A stretch of 64,000 bases of DNA from Reticulitermes speratus (GCA_021186555.1 JAJKFL010000039.1:15976733-16040732), one strand, 5' to 3'; counted from the stretch's first letter, positions 48,525 to 59,572 are shown. Numbers and translations are program-made. The notes: generated from the letters alone by a model not told the origin.

Positions 48525-48973
48525 CAGTGTTTCCCAAATTTTTAGCTGTCTGACCCCTTTTGGCCTCGTAAAATAACCACGGATCCTCACATCCTTGCTC
48601 ACGTAAATATAGAGTGTCCGGATGATAGGTAGCCAAAATTAAAAATTTGTATCTCAGGACTGATTTTAGACAGATACTTATACATACCACTGGTATGTAT
48701 AAGTATCATACGTAACAATGCATTGCGTGGTTTGACATTAATTAAAATGATTGCCGCTCGCTTTGTGAGTACAGGAGGTTCTTAATTAGATATTCTAACG
48801 GCCATAAACACATCACCAATTAAAGAAGTTCCGCGATTATTTTTAACAAAACATTATTCCTTTAATCAAAAAAGTAAACTTCAAAGTAGCCGTTACGGAA
48901 ATGTATCCACGGATCCCCTGGGAACTGGTCGCGGATCCCTTGGAATCCGCGGAGCGCACTTTGGGAAACAGTG
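48525..48973. mobile_element. hAT-type MITE, 449 bp, nested in the transposase relic
   Basis: Left end CAGTGTTTCCCAAA and right end TTTGGGAAACAGTG form a 14-nt terminal inverted repeat with one mismatch. Flanks GTTTAATG (48517-48524) and ATTTAATG (48974-48981) match at 7 of 8 positions, the duplication length of hAT elements. No transposase is encoded. Removing it rejoins the C-terminal coding remnants of the surrounding transposon. Confidence 0.88.
48673..48707. repeat. Perfect 17-bp-arm palindrome with 1-nt loop
   Basis: Arms 48673-48689 and 48691-48707 pair at every position around C48690. It lies inside the MITE. Confidence 0.97.
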
Positions 48974-49200
48974 ATTTAATGCCTTCTGTTATGTTCTGCT
49001 CCAATTGGGTGATAGTCGTAGTCGTAGGACGATTGACTTATACCTTGAACTTGAAGAGTCCGCTGAGGAAGTAGTCACAAGGTCTTGCAGTCCATTGCAC
49101 GGGAGAGATGGAAGTATGCTTCATTTGTCATGAGAAGACAACTGATTGATTTTCAATCATTCAAAATTTTAAGAAATCTTTTGGATAAATTTGTGATTCC

Positions 49201-50060
49201 TCGTGTCACTGTTGCTTATTTTTTAACTGTGGCACCATTGGTAGGGCGAAAATTTAAATCTTTGTGTAAGACTCGCGGAATGGGAATATCGCCGTCTGAT
49301 TATGGCCGAATTGGAGCAGAACGTCAAGAGAAGAAATTGCAGTAATACAGGTGGAGATGCCAAGGAGAATTTTGCGTTCCAGAGCACAAGAATATGTACA
49401 GAGATGGAGGTCGTCTTAGTGGTATCATATTCAAAAAGCTTATAGTGTGCATAGAATGCTTCGACATACACTTCATTTAGTTAATATAAATTGTGCAAAC
49501 GTTATTGTGTTGTGAGTGCTTTCTGTTTCAAAACAGTCCGATTTCCCCGCCGTATTCTCTAGATGGGAGGATTGTTATGAAAGATGACGAGGAAGAACCC
49601 TTACGCCCTAAGGGATCATTTCCACTGAGGTATTCTGACTATAATATGGTCGGTATTTGTTACCTCAATTTGTGCTACATCCTCCGCCCATCTCATCACG
49701 GTACCTCACTCTAATAGTGTTGGACAAAGAAAGTTTATATTTGGTACCAGTTATAATCTGTAACCAAAGTATTCTTAAAGTTTCTGCTGCGACCATCAGC
49801 CCACAAACTCAAGATTAGATTTCAGTGATGAAATCTGTACAACAAAATAGGCCTATGCCTACATCTTCTTTGGGGCTTAATTATTTTGTCATTTGACTCC
49901 GTATGTCTTTTGTACCAGTGTAAATAATACATTTATATGTAGAAGACATTTGAAAGATGTGAGCCAGTATCGCCTGTAAAAGGACTGCCTGCAGCATGAC
50001 GACAGGTATTTCATTCCCGCTATGGAATGAGCTTTTTTGTGTTTGCTAACACTATGTCCA
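49201..50060. other. No recognisable gene
   Basis: May include N-terminal remains of the transposon at 48287-49200, but no motif could be confirmed. Confidence 0.3.
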
Positions 50061-50180
50061 GATCGACGGTAAAGCGGCCGGAGCGGAGATCTCTCACCAG
50101 TTACTTCAGTCGATTGCCGAGGTTAAGCGTGATCGGAACCTCCCTTCTCCCTCTACGCCTTCGTGGAGTGGTACTTGCAC
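50061..50180 (+). mobile_element. SINE family A 3' fragment
   Basis: GGTAAAGCGGCCGGAGCG, ATTGCCGAGGTTAAGCGTG and CGCCTTCGTGGAGTGG follow the distal body of the family. The head is absent. Confidence 0.7.
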
Positions 50181-51046
50181 ACGGTGACATGAAAATACAA
50201 ATCTTGAAAATGTAATCTGATCCGTTACGCCATATTTCATACGTACGTTCATCGGCATAACTGGACATGATTCAGTCCTTGATTTCTCAGTACTATGAAG
50301 TGGAAATTTTCTTTCAGTTTACAATTAAATACTAATTCGACTTTGTTGAATAGTGCATAATATGACATAACACGTTGAAGTTATTGTATCTTGTACAGCC
50401 TAACACGGTGCTTTGTCTTAAAATGAAAGAAATAATTCACATTTAATGGTCTGTTTATACTCCAGTTATAAAACATTTAAGTCAGATACTTTCAGGAGGC
50501 GAGAGAAATCGGTAATCGCCATTTAGTTTCACTTACTTGGAACATGGCAAGATGACATAGAGCAGCACGCACAGATGTGGACTATTGTTTCTGACGTCAT
50601 CCTTTGTTGTTTTTGTTACTGTCCTTCGCTTGTCTGCAGTTCTGTGACGGTTGACTTCGTATTTTATTCCTTTCCAACGTGTGCTGCATTCAGGCCTGTT
50701 TTTCGCCCCTTGTTTCGCGAAGGAACGAGAAAGAGCATGAAGATTTCATTCAACTCTGACGCCAGTTGGAGAGGTCCTCGTATCGTGTCCTGAGGCCGGG
50801 TTACCGAACCTTCCTAATACCAAGGTTATTGTAGCATTGTCCTACTGTTTCTCGAAAGCTGTGTACGATATTTGTGTGAACATAATGCACAAAACTTTGC
50901 CTCCAACTACTTCTCGTAACACTGACTGGCATGGTGGCATTAGAACGTGGTCTTTTGTGTTGCGTATTTTCCTGGAAGCTACCAACAAACTGTCATTATT
51001 TTTTAAACTAGGCGTTTGAATGTTGTATTGCAACAACTGTGGAAAA
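50181..51046. other. No recognisable gene
   Basis: Frames of 60-77 codons at 50575-51075 are unsupported. Confidence 0.3.
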
Positions 51047-52215
51047 TACAGTGTCCCAGAACTTAAGGTCAACACTGCAGTATGTAATTCAAGGGTAATT
51101 CTGAAACAGAAATGTCATACACAATGTGGGCCCGATTAGCAGCGGTCACAGAGCTATGAATGTTCACAGCAAATTGAATAAATTAGAAAAAAGCACATAG
51201 TGTATTTATTCAGTGGATGTTAAATGTACAGTTACAGATACGTAGTTAACTAGTGTAAGTTGTTCAGAATGGCCTTCATCTGCCTGGATACGTTTTCTGA
51301 CGCGTATGACCAGGGAACGTATAACGTCACGAAGCACTGCGGCGTTATTTACGCGTCTTACAGCATTAAAAATTCGCTGATTAGTTCTTTTCTCGTCTTC
51401 ACCTTGCGTCCATGCGCCATAGCTTTCGTGTAACCCCACACACGATAAACTAAATAGTTCCGATTCGGTGACCGTGGTGGCCAATTGCGCACCGCCACGA
51501 CCTATCCATCGGTTAGGGAATTTCCGATTCAGATAATGCCTGACGACCCGACTGAAATAAGGTGGTGCTCTGTCGTTCTGGTAGTACTTACGAGGTCGTG
51601 GTGGTGGAGGAACTGTGGAATAGTATTACTTACTCTAAGAGAGCTGGCAGTTCATGTTGAAAATAGTCTGTCAGACGTTGCGGAATGACGTACGGTCCAT
51701 TGAGCTGGTGGTCACGAATGACACCACGCCAAAAGTTTACTGAAAAGTGATGTTACTCTTGACAGTTCCATATGGGTTGCCATGATCACATAATTTGGAG
51801 TTTTTGGCACTGTTGATTCCATCGCGTGTAAAATGGGTCTTGTCAGTAAACAAAATGTTACGAATCATTTTGGGGAGGGGGGGGGGGTTAGCATTAATCT
51901 ACTGGCAACATTCCAGCCGGCTACCCACTTCCGCAGGATATACGCCTAGTATGGATAAATTTCTGTGTGAAACGTTTTGCAGACTTCCATGCGTGGAACA
52001 GTAAGACGGGCGGAAATGCTTCGTTTACAAATGTGTGGACTTCGCTCTATCATGTCAATGTTTCCCTCTCCTCATTTCGTTCACTTGAAGTTCAGCGTGG
52101 CCGTTTACGCTCGGAGCGAGCCCTTTGCTAGCAGATATTGGTGAATACTGGTGAACATACTTCGATCGGAGATTCGTCGGACCGAGGTGTGTAACACATC
52201 TGTGGCTCAGAATTG
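51047..52215 (-). pseudogene. Decayed mariner-superfamily DDE transposase, all domains traceable
   Basis: Read right to left, the minus strand shows GLAPSVNGHAELQVNE (about 52090-52140), then KRSISARLTVPRMEVCKTF (about 51970-52030, helix-turn-helix), then IRNILFTDKTHFTRDGIN (about 51812-51865), whose FTD holds the first catalytic Asp. Next come IRDHQLNGPYVIPQRL and YFQHELPALLE (about 51630-51720), QNDRAPPYFSRVVRHYLNRK (about 51520-51590, second catalytic Asp in NDRAPP), FPNRWIGRGG, then WPPRSPNRNYLVYRVWGYTK (about 51410-51480), where the third acidic residue is lost. It ends with VLRDVIRSLVIRVRKRIQAD near 51270-51330. Frames change several times and stops interrupt it. GGGACACTGTATTTTCC read outward at 51047-51060 resembles the transposon end. 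The 5' end is not resolved. Confidence 0.88.
51877..51887 (+). repeat. Poly-G tract, 11 nt
   Basis: Uninterrupted G run inside the transposase relic, preceded by TGGGGA. Confidence 0.95.
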
Positions 52216-53189
52216 CTTCTGGAGTTAGATCCTGCAACACTGACCTCAAGGCTTGGGAAATTCTGTATAGTTGAACATTTGAAATGAAAGATGTCCAAAA
52301 ATGTTTGTTCTGTTTAGAAAACATTTATTGAATTGTGGTACAACTGTGAACCCGACATATTCTCTTAATGCCAGTCTTCCAAAATTGGGTAGCTCAGCAT
52401 ATTCGGCGGCATATTAAATGCGGGAAACACGGCAATAGCAGATAAGAATACGTACCTCTGTACAAAAGTAAGTAATGTATATGGTTACTTTGGGTGCTTC
52501 TTACTTATTTATCACCGTTTTCGGTTTAATGTGCGATACAGCTTTCAATGGGACAGTGGCTGTGAATGATAAATAATTGGAAAGGAAGCTGTGGTAGCCT
52601 ATTTTACACGTCTTGATCGTTTGAAAAAATGTTGAAGTCGCGAGTCTAATCAAAAAAGAGACGTCTCAGATTGGAGGTAGGAGTTCTTTTTCTCATGGCT
52701 TGACAGTCCTCGTGGGCCTAGGCTTCCTCATTGTCGAGGTTTCGCGATCATACTCAGACACATCACACTCGGTAGCCTGTAGCCCTGCAGAATCGCACTT
52801 GTCTCCAATCTCTGTTCCGGCAACAAGAGTAGGAACTGATTATTGCATTTTCGAAAAACAGCACGAAAAGCACGCCGTCGGTGATATTGTTTTGAAGTTT
52901 CTAAACAAACAATAACCATCATGCATGTCGTGCAAAATTTAGAGATGGGAGTAGCATTAACGTTATGCAATGTAAATTACTTGTGATGATGTATTTTCGA
53001 AAAGCATGCAATTTACACTGCATAATTTCTTCACGAAGACAGAAAATGACACAGGAGCACAAAGAAAGTTTAGGCTTGATGACGTAATTTGAGTTGTGAG
53101 ATTTGTTGGGCGGCATGTTAAAAACGCCTCTGCAAGATTTGTATGATGCACTGTCTTGTTTCGCTTCTCTCTTTCCATTATGACGTAAC
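52216..53189. other. No recognisable gene
   Basis: May include the 5' non-coding end of the preceding transposon. Short frames only. Confidence 0.3.
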
Positions 53190-53200
53190 GCCTCGGAATG

Positions 53201-53476
53201 GCCGTGCCATGGCTCAGGCGGTTAGTCGCCGGCATCTCACCGCGGAGGCCTGGATTCAATCCCAGGTCAGTCCATGTGAGATTTGTGGTGGACAAAGTGG
53301 AACTGGGACAGGTTTTTCCCCCCGAATTCTTCGGTTTTCCCCTGTCAATTTCATTCCACCGAGGCTCCATTACAAAGAAAAACGAAAAAACTTTATCTTC
53401 ATCACAGGGTTGCATAAGAAGCCTCAAGGCTGCGATGCGTCCGTAGCATCTGCTGCGGGACCCTTCACAAAAAAAG
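53201..53476 (+). mobile_element. Full-length tRNA-derived SINE, family B
   Basis: Head GCCGTGCCATGGCTCAGGCG (A-box region) and CTGGATTCAATCCCAGG (B-box). The body follows with GTGGTGGACAAAGTGG and CCCCTGTCAATTTCATTCC, a region with CATCACAGGGTTGCATAAG, and a short A-rich tail. It is flanked by a perfect 11-bp repeat GCCTCGGAATG at 53190-53200 and 53477-53487. It pairs end to end with the minus-strand copy at 1239-1524. A 137-codon frame across it is a SINE artefact. Confidence 0.93.
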
Positions 53477-53487
53477 GCCTCGGAATG

Positions 53488-54019
53488 CCAGCTTCGGACC
53501 TACCGTATCTCCTGGATGGAGTCGCGTTAGAAACGTTTCGGAGCGGGAGAGGATAAACTGCAAATTGTGAAGATACTGTTCTTTTTACAGTACACAACTT
53601 CTGATTTTTCGGAACCCCAAAGTATACCACATGAATTCAAACACTTTCGGTGTTTGTGCGTACTTTGCGGTCGGATGATCGGTATTATGTTCTGCTGCTC
53701 TTTACTGTGGCAAATGTACAAAGTTACTGCGTATAACAAACTGATGACTGTGTGTAAGCTCAGCACCATGACGGCTTGAAAGGGACGCAAATGCAAAGCT
53801 CTGCGCATCGTTAACCTTAACATTGCATGTAACATGTATGAATGATGAGAGGTCTGCTTCACTCTCTTGTCCCTTTATCTCCGGTAAAAGAAAGCCCAGT
53901 AGTTCCCACATTTGATAAAAGTCTGAATGGATCGCATATGCATCTGGTAGGAAACAAAAGTTCGTGCCATTGGTTAGCTATTGCAAGAAGCCAAAGAAAG
54001 AGTACATTCAGAAAATAAA
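53488..54019. other. Unassigned
   Basis: A weak SINE family A-like scrap may lie at 53845-53895 on the minus strand. Otherwise nothing recognised. Confidence 0.25.
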
Positions 54020-54020
54020 T

Positions 54021-54208
54021 ACAATCTAACCCGGTTATAACAACATAGGTCTATACGACACCTCGTCTATAGCGTCAGATATTCTGTGGTACCAATTAAT
54101 TCCTCACTGTTAACCATAACATTGCACTCCTCGGTTACAACGACACTCGTTTATAACGACACAAAATATTCAGTCCCTCTCATGACGTTATAACCGACTT
54201 CCGAGTGT
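54021..54208. mobile_element. TA-flanked MITE rich in GGTTATAACGAC words
   Basis: Left end ACAATCTAACCCGGTTATAAC and the inverted right end ACACTCGGAAGTCGGTTATAAC match at most positions over about 27 bp, and TA lies at both borders. Inside, CTATACGACA, GGTTACAACGACA and GTTTATAACGACA repeat the same core. TA flanks suggest the Tc1/mariner/pogo superfamily. Confidence 0.6.
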
Positions 54209-54209
54209 A

Positions 54210-57029
54210 CTAAAATATCTGAAATGTGTCTGAAATCCAGTTGTGAGGTCATGAACCCGCGTCCGTATTATTCCGAAACTCGACACGGGGAACATGTTGA
54301 CCAGCTAAGATCTCAAGATTTCGCGTGATTAACGAGTTGTTTGTGAGATCTTGATCTAGCAGCAGGATTGTATAGAGACTGTCAAGACTTCATTGTACGG
54401 TGACGCAAGTGGTACAGTTTCATGCAGAACACAAGTGACGTTTGAAGGTTCTGAAGCACTGACTGCAATATCCAGGATATTCGGGCCTAAAACAGTCTGA
54501 CACGTATGTGTATACCAGCAGAGGAGGTGAAAATACAAACTGTTACCGAAACTGACAGGGAACTAGACGAGAGCAGCGTAACAGACTGACATATTTACTG
54601 AGTTACAGCCGCACTAAACACGTGACTTAATGACAGAACAGCAGTCAATACTTCCTTGTTGCCTTATACAAGATAGGCAACGTACGTATCACGTAATAAT
54701 GTGGCGCGTTCGCGTAATGTTTGTACTCATCAGCTATCGTAATAGCCTTGACACACCATTTCGCTCGATAGCGATGGCGATGTATATCGACAGATTTCAA
54801 TAAATGTCTCAAGGATCAATTTTCACGAAAATCTGGTACACGCGGACAGATATGACGAAGGTAGAAAGGACTTTTCGCGTGTATGCAAACCCGCGTAAGA
54901 ACATTTTGAGCCACCATGAGACTAACTGGTCAGCTGATCATGCGAAAATAAGCTGCCATTTATGTGAAGGTGTCAGAGAAGCTTTGTTCTAGCAGGTATG
55001 TTCAATGCAGATCAAATCGATAACCTGCAGACACACAGCGCTTCATTTTCGGAAAGTACAGTGTGTTGTCTGCCCCGAATTCCGCCATCCTGACCGATTG
55101 TCTTAGCTCTTTGCATCGGATTGCGCCGGGTACACCCGCTGCATCACATTGTTCTGTTTCTTTGTTTCTGTCTTCTCCTTCGACCTGTGGCCTGCGTACC
55201 ATAACGCACAGGCCCCATCACTCCTTGGTTAAGATTTGCATCACAGAAGTAGTCGGTGGTGTCGCGCCATTGTGTGACTCGTACCCGGGGCCTGACCTTT
55301 GTGATGGATTGCAGCAGTTTATTTTAATGCTCTACAAGGCACAGCTGAAACTGTTTCTGTGTTCGCTTTTATTATATCTTACTTTTAACACGTTGCATAA
55401 CGACACGAAATGTTAAACTGGAAATTCTGGGGCGACATTACACTTCTGATTGCATTTAAATGCTTCGAACTGGTAGCAGGGCTTCTAGAAATTGTGCGTT
55501 AAATGATTTAAAAAATGGGTCTCCTGCTTTTATGTACAATTCACACTGCTCTATGTACCAATTCTTATGACTTAAATTTTACAGTCATTATATATGTAGT
55601 TTTTAACATGCAAAATTACTTTCATATCTAATATGTAGGTATCTCATTTAGTCTACCAGATTAGAGTGATCAGCGAGAATGGTTCAAACAGAAAGCTAAA
55701 TACAGGTTTCGTATGACCGACATGTTTTTACTTTAGAGTTACAGTTGTGTCCGTAAGAAAGTTGAAAGCATTTTTAAGATATGTTTCCATACAAAGTGTC
55801 AGGGCTGTACAACAAGTGGCGTTATAGCAGTTCACATCCAGCGAAATTTGCATAGTCGCCATGTTGGTTTTATTGATGATAAGGAATTAAAATTATTGAC
55901 GTGTATTGACATCCATTTATGTGATCATATGTGTTTCTATGAAAATCCGTGCGTTTATGTGAGATTTGTTACGGGGCTTACACAGAGACTTTAAAGCACA
56001 TGTCTGTCGTCTCTTCCAAATAAGGAGCCTACAGTTACGTGCCATGCGTATTGCATAAACTTAGTGCCTGTAAACACGTGACCTGTCAGAGCTGCCCGAG
56101 CGACTTTATAACAGCCAAGACCGGGTTTTGTTCGCGTATTAATTTGAATGTTGTCAGGTTTTGAAGTTGAGAACGCAGGGAAATATTTCGCAATAACATG
56201 GAAATTCAGTGTGGCGAAACTTTCACGTCTTCCCCCCATCCCCCTACCCGCACAACGAAGGGGAAATCGTTGCGGAACAAAGTTACGTGATCAGAATTGA
56301 ATTTCTGTCTTAATTTACAACTGTCCTTGGAAATTAACTGACCTTTCATTACAGCAGGACATATACGTACAGCTTAGTAGTTATTTAATATAGTTACAAA
56401 TTAATTTCTTTAGAGTTACTTATCTTTTTAATTATTTTGACTTATGGAACCTTGCCATGAAAAGATGGAAACATTAAAACTGATCACGAAGAAATAAGTT
56501 ATAAATGTTCGAAAGTGTAAATTTGATTCAGTCGAATGAGGTTAGATTCCAAAAACAGTGCTTTTTAAACGCAGTAATAAAGCTTCATATGTTTGACAGG
56601 CTGGTGAATACAGACTTCACTTGAAGGACCTTGTTCACTGGAGTCATAATTTACTTATTTTTACTGTGTTATACTTAAGGAGTCTTTTATATTCCGTTTC
56701 GAGCGAATACCACCAGTTCTGAGCTGTTTCAGCTGTGTTAGAATGCAGGAACATGGAAATAGCATGAAATGGCATCGAAGCTAAGGCTTTCAGCTTTGTG
56801 TTTTGTGTCGTCTACAAGCACACAGCTCCGTACCATTGCATCGTGTGCGTGTTAAGAACACTGGCTGTGAATTGGATATCTTGTACAGCGCTGCAGGGAA
56901 CAATATTCCGACAGGAAATGCATTTTGGAATTAGAGACTAGCTATATAGTTAATGTATGTGGATTTCTGTGAATCCTTGCAAGAGGATGGCACCTCAGCG
57001 TATTTGTGTGCCCTCCCTGTGTAGCCTTT
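54210..57029. other. No recognisable gene
   Basis: The largest frame (117 codons, plus, 55063-55416) and its minus-strand partner show no domain. The rest is AT-rich. Confidence 0.3.
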
Positions 57030-57285
57030 CGTTTAAAGTAATACTCGTAGAAAAAGTAACGTTGTTCCTGTACACACAGTGAAGGTGTATGGGGGTAGAG
57101 GTATCGCTCCATTTATTCTTAACCTCGGTACTAGATGGAGGTGAGCCGTTAACTTCACACCCCCAGTAGGTACATTGAATAGGAGGCTGGGTGGTCCCCA
57201 GCGCCTGTCTGGACGCACAGAAAATTTTCCTGCCCCTGCCGGACATAGAACCATGATTACTCGGTTGTCCAGCCCGTAAACTAGT
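57030..57285 (-). mobile_element. SINE, family A relative
   Basis: Minus strand body words TTCAATGTACCTACTGGGGG, CACCTCCATCTAGTACCGAG, GTTAAGAATAAATGGAGCG and CTACCCCCATACACC appear in family order. The head is diverged but keeps GGTTCTATGTCCGGCAGGGG at about 57230-57250. Confidence 0.75.
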
Positions 57286-57695
57286 CTATATTATGGTGTA
57301 ATACTTACTGAGTTCGGTTCTATTGCGCGGTCCGTGGAACTGCTTACCCTAGCATAGTTGCTGCCCGCACTCCCGGTAATTTCCCCGTACATCTGCACGT
57401 TTTAGGGACGGTACTTAAACAGAGTCGCAAGTGTCAGAATGCAGCGCGATGTGGTTTACATGTAGCTCATCGACTGCAGGCACGAGCCTCACACTTTTGC
57501 AATAAAGTGGCGTTTTTGCGTTTGAAATTAGCATGGCTGCATTTCTTTTCCTGTTTCGTTCATATCTCTCTTACGAAAGTTTAAGTTTCTCTTTCCAGTG
57601 TTTATAATTTTCTCCGGAGAGCGGATTTCAGGCAGTGTCTGGAATTAAGTCATCCAGGCCCGGCTCTGTTAGACACAAAGAAAGGGGCTGATACG
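57286..57695. other. No recognisable feature
   Basis: Spacer between two SINEs in opposite orientation. Confidence 0.3.
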
Positions 57696-57985
57696 CCGAT
57701 ATGGCGTGGCCAGTAGTGACTACGCCAATGGCTGGATGTCTGACGATTGGTTTTTCGATTCCAGGTAGGGGATATAGATTTATCTGTCCCTCGCAGCGTC
57801 CGTAACGGCTCTGGTCCCATCCGGCCTGCTATTCAATGGGTAGCGGGGGCTCTTTCTTCGGGGATAAAGCAGCCGGAGCTTGAATCTGACAACTCGCACC
57901 ATCTAGTGCTAGGTCAATTAGTCGAGCAATAACTCCACTCCCCCCATATGCCTTCATGAAATCTGTAGGGACAACTTTACCTTTA
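57696..57985 (+). mobile_element. SINE, family A relative, near full length
   Basis: Head with TTTTTCGATTCCAGGTAGGGG (B-box region, about 57751). The body carries TTCAATGGGTAGCGG, GGGATAAAGCAGCCGGAGC, ACCATCTAGTGCTAGG and CATATGCCTTCATG. The tail is AACTTTACCTTTAATTTTAA. Same subtype as 32365-32632. Confidence 0.85.
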
Positions 57986-58099
57986 ATTTTAACCGCGTTG
58001 GTCAAGAAGTAAGTCACAGGGAAGGTCTTGTCTTCATGTATCGTCTCCAGAATGGACAAAATTGTAATGTAAATATTGCTCAAAAAGTCGACACTGTGG

Positions 58100-58370
58100 C
58101 TGAGATAAAGAAGCGTAAAGTTTCAGACAAAAAGGTTGCATTCACGAAGAAATCCAGAGTAGATTAAGCTCTGGGAATGCTTGATATTATGTGGTTCAAA
58201 TTCTTTTATCTTCCTGTCTACTGTCTGAGAATGTGAAAGATTAAAATATGCGAAACTACAATTGTCCGTTATTGTGTATGTTGTGAAACTTGGTCTTTCA
58301 TCCAGAGGGAAGGTTACAAGTTCAGGACGTTTGAAGACAAGGTGCTGAGGAGACAGCTGCATCTAATTGG
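58100..58370 (-). repeat. Possible interspersed repeat recognised by translation
   Basis: The minus-strand frame (LSPQHLVFKRPELVTF ... DNCSFAYFNLSHSQTVDRK) resembles wording I have seen repeatedly in cockroach gene-model artefacts. From memory only; it is more likely antisense repeat than a gene. Confidence 0.3.
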
Positions 58371-58454
58371 GACGTAATAACTGGAGTTTGGAGAAAGTTA
58401 CATACGGTCAATGCGAAGGTTCATAGTTTTACTGTTCATGAAAATTACTCTCTA

Positions 58455-58700
58455 TTAGGATGATCAGACCAAGCGGTGTGAGATAGGCGAGGCGTGTAGG
58501 ACGCATGGAAGAAGTAAAAAATGCATGCGACGTTTTGGTCGTAGAAAGTAAATGGAAGAGACCACTCGGTAGAGCCGGCGGTAGATGGGGGACGATATTA
58601 AAAATGTATTTGGAGGAAATAAGAGTGAATGGATGTTGACTGGGTGCATCTGGCTGTTGTGAACGTGTTAATGAATCTTACGGCTTCTTAACGAGGTGTA
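58455..58700 (+). pseudogene. LINE ORF2 C-terminal remnant
   Basis: The plus strand reads ARRVGRMEEVKNACDVLV (about 58480-58540), then KWKRPLGRAGGRW (about 58549-58590), then LKMYLEEIRVNG (about 58600-58635). This is the same W-AGHV-RM ... RPLGRPRRRW ... IKMDLREI signature as at 12296-12690, with stops after both ends. The opposite-strand frame 58464-58649 is its shadow. No reverse-transcriptase domain is present. Confidence 0.78.
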
Positions 58701-59478
58701 AATGTTCTTGTGTGGCCTAGTGACTGGGCATGTTACGAGTAGCGTCTCAGGAAGGGTCGTGATGCACGCAGTTAGTTACTTGATCAAATATTCGTCTCCG
58801 TATTCACAAAAGCCTTCCTTTGGCCACTAGCCTGACCCTGTAGGCATTCAGCCTGCAAAGTAATACGTACTTCTATATTTACGTATTGGAAGTCCATTGT
58901 AATATTATTTTCCCATAAGGCACAGGTAAAGGAATGTAAACTGTGTCATATTCACGATGCACTTCAAGAAACGGTTTCCACATTAGAGGTTAGAACTTAT
59001 CGTAGTCTGGCTGGAAGTCCTCATTATTAAAACATAGGCTCCTTTAAGGCTATAATCTTACTTCTGTTATATGTAAGTGTGAAATTTGGTGTGGGGGACT
59101 ATGATAGAGACTGGAGGTGCTTGAGAGAGCTGTGGGGGAATGTTTGGACTTTAGCGTGATGACGTGATAAATTGCTGGGGAAAATTATGTAATGAACCTA
59201 AGAATTTGTTTATAATATTGTTAGGCCGGCTAAATCAAGAAGGCCTTGAGAGGCGGAACATGAAGTTGATCACGCATGCTTTAAGTGATTAAGGCACGCA
59301 ATGGGGGGTGAAGTGTAGACCTGCATATTGCGTCATCTTAATAATTCGAGCCAAGTTTATGTGTATCGTTGAAGAGTTTTAAGAGTAAGCAGTTACATTT
59401 AAGCTCCGTGCCGTAAAACGTAATGTTGTCCCCATGCTGTTTCAGAATTAAAACCACGCCATAATGATATAGTACTAA
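58701..59478. other. No recognisable feature
   Basis: AT-rich spacer. Confidence 0.3.
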
Positions 59479-59572
59479 CTTCGGTACTGTAATGGAGGGG
59501 ACTGGTTAGTTTCACGTTTTGTTTTACGCCCTGAGAAAGAGCCCCCGGTACCCATTAGATAGGAGATTTTTT
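59479..59572 (-). mobile_element. SINE family A fragment
   Basis: Minus strand CTATCTAATGGGTACCGGGG, CTCTTTCTCAGGGCG and AACTAACCAGTCCCCTCC correspond to the middle of the family. Both ends are missing. Confidence 0.7.

Larger units (their letters stand above)
48287..49200 (-). pseudogene. Decayed mariner-superfamily transposase with internal deletion, split by a MITE
   Basis: CAGGGTGCGACAGAGTAACC at 48287 looks like the transposon terminus. On the minus strand MTNEAYFHLSRA (49133 downward) matches the block holding the first catalytic Asp, here replaced by Asn. It is followed almost directly by WTARPCDYFLSGLFKFKV (49094 downward), the block of the third catalytic residue, so the segment with the second Asp is deleted. 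Then comes VNRPTTTTITQLEQNITEGIK, interrupted by the MITE at 48525-48973, and beyond it ENVRSTAQQCILID (about 48438-48480), the usual C-terminal block. Stops and frame changes make it non-functional. N-terminal DNA-binding helices were not identified. Confidence 0.7.

Noticed and set aside
55002-55416. Overlapping 66- and 117-codon frames as a gene
   Set aside because: No conserved domain, promoter or splice evidence on either strand.
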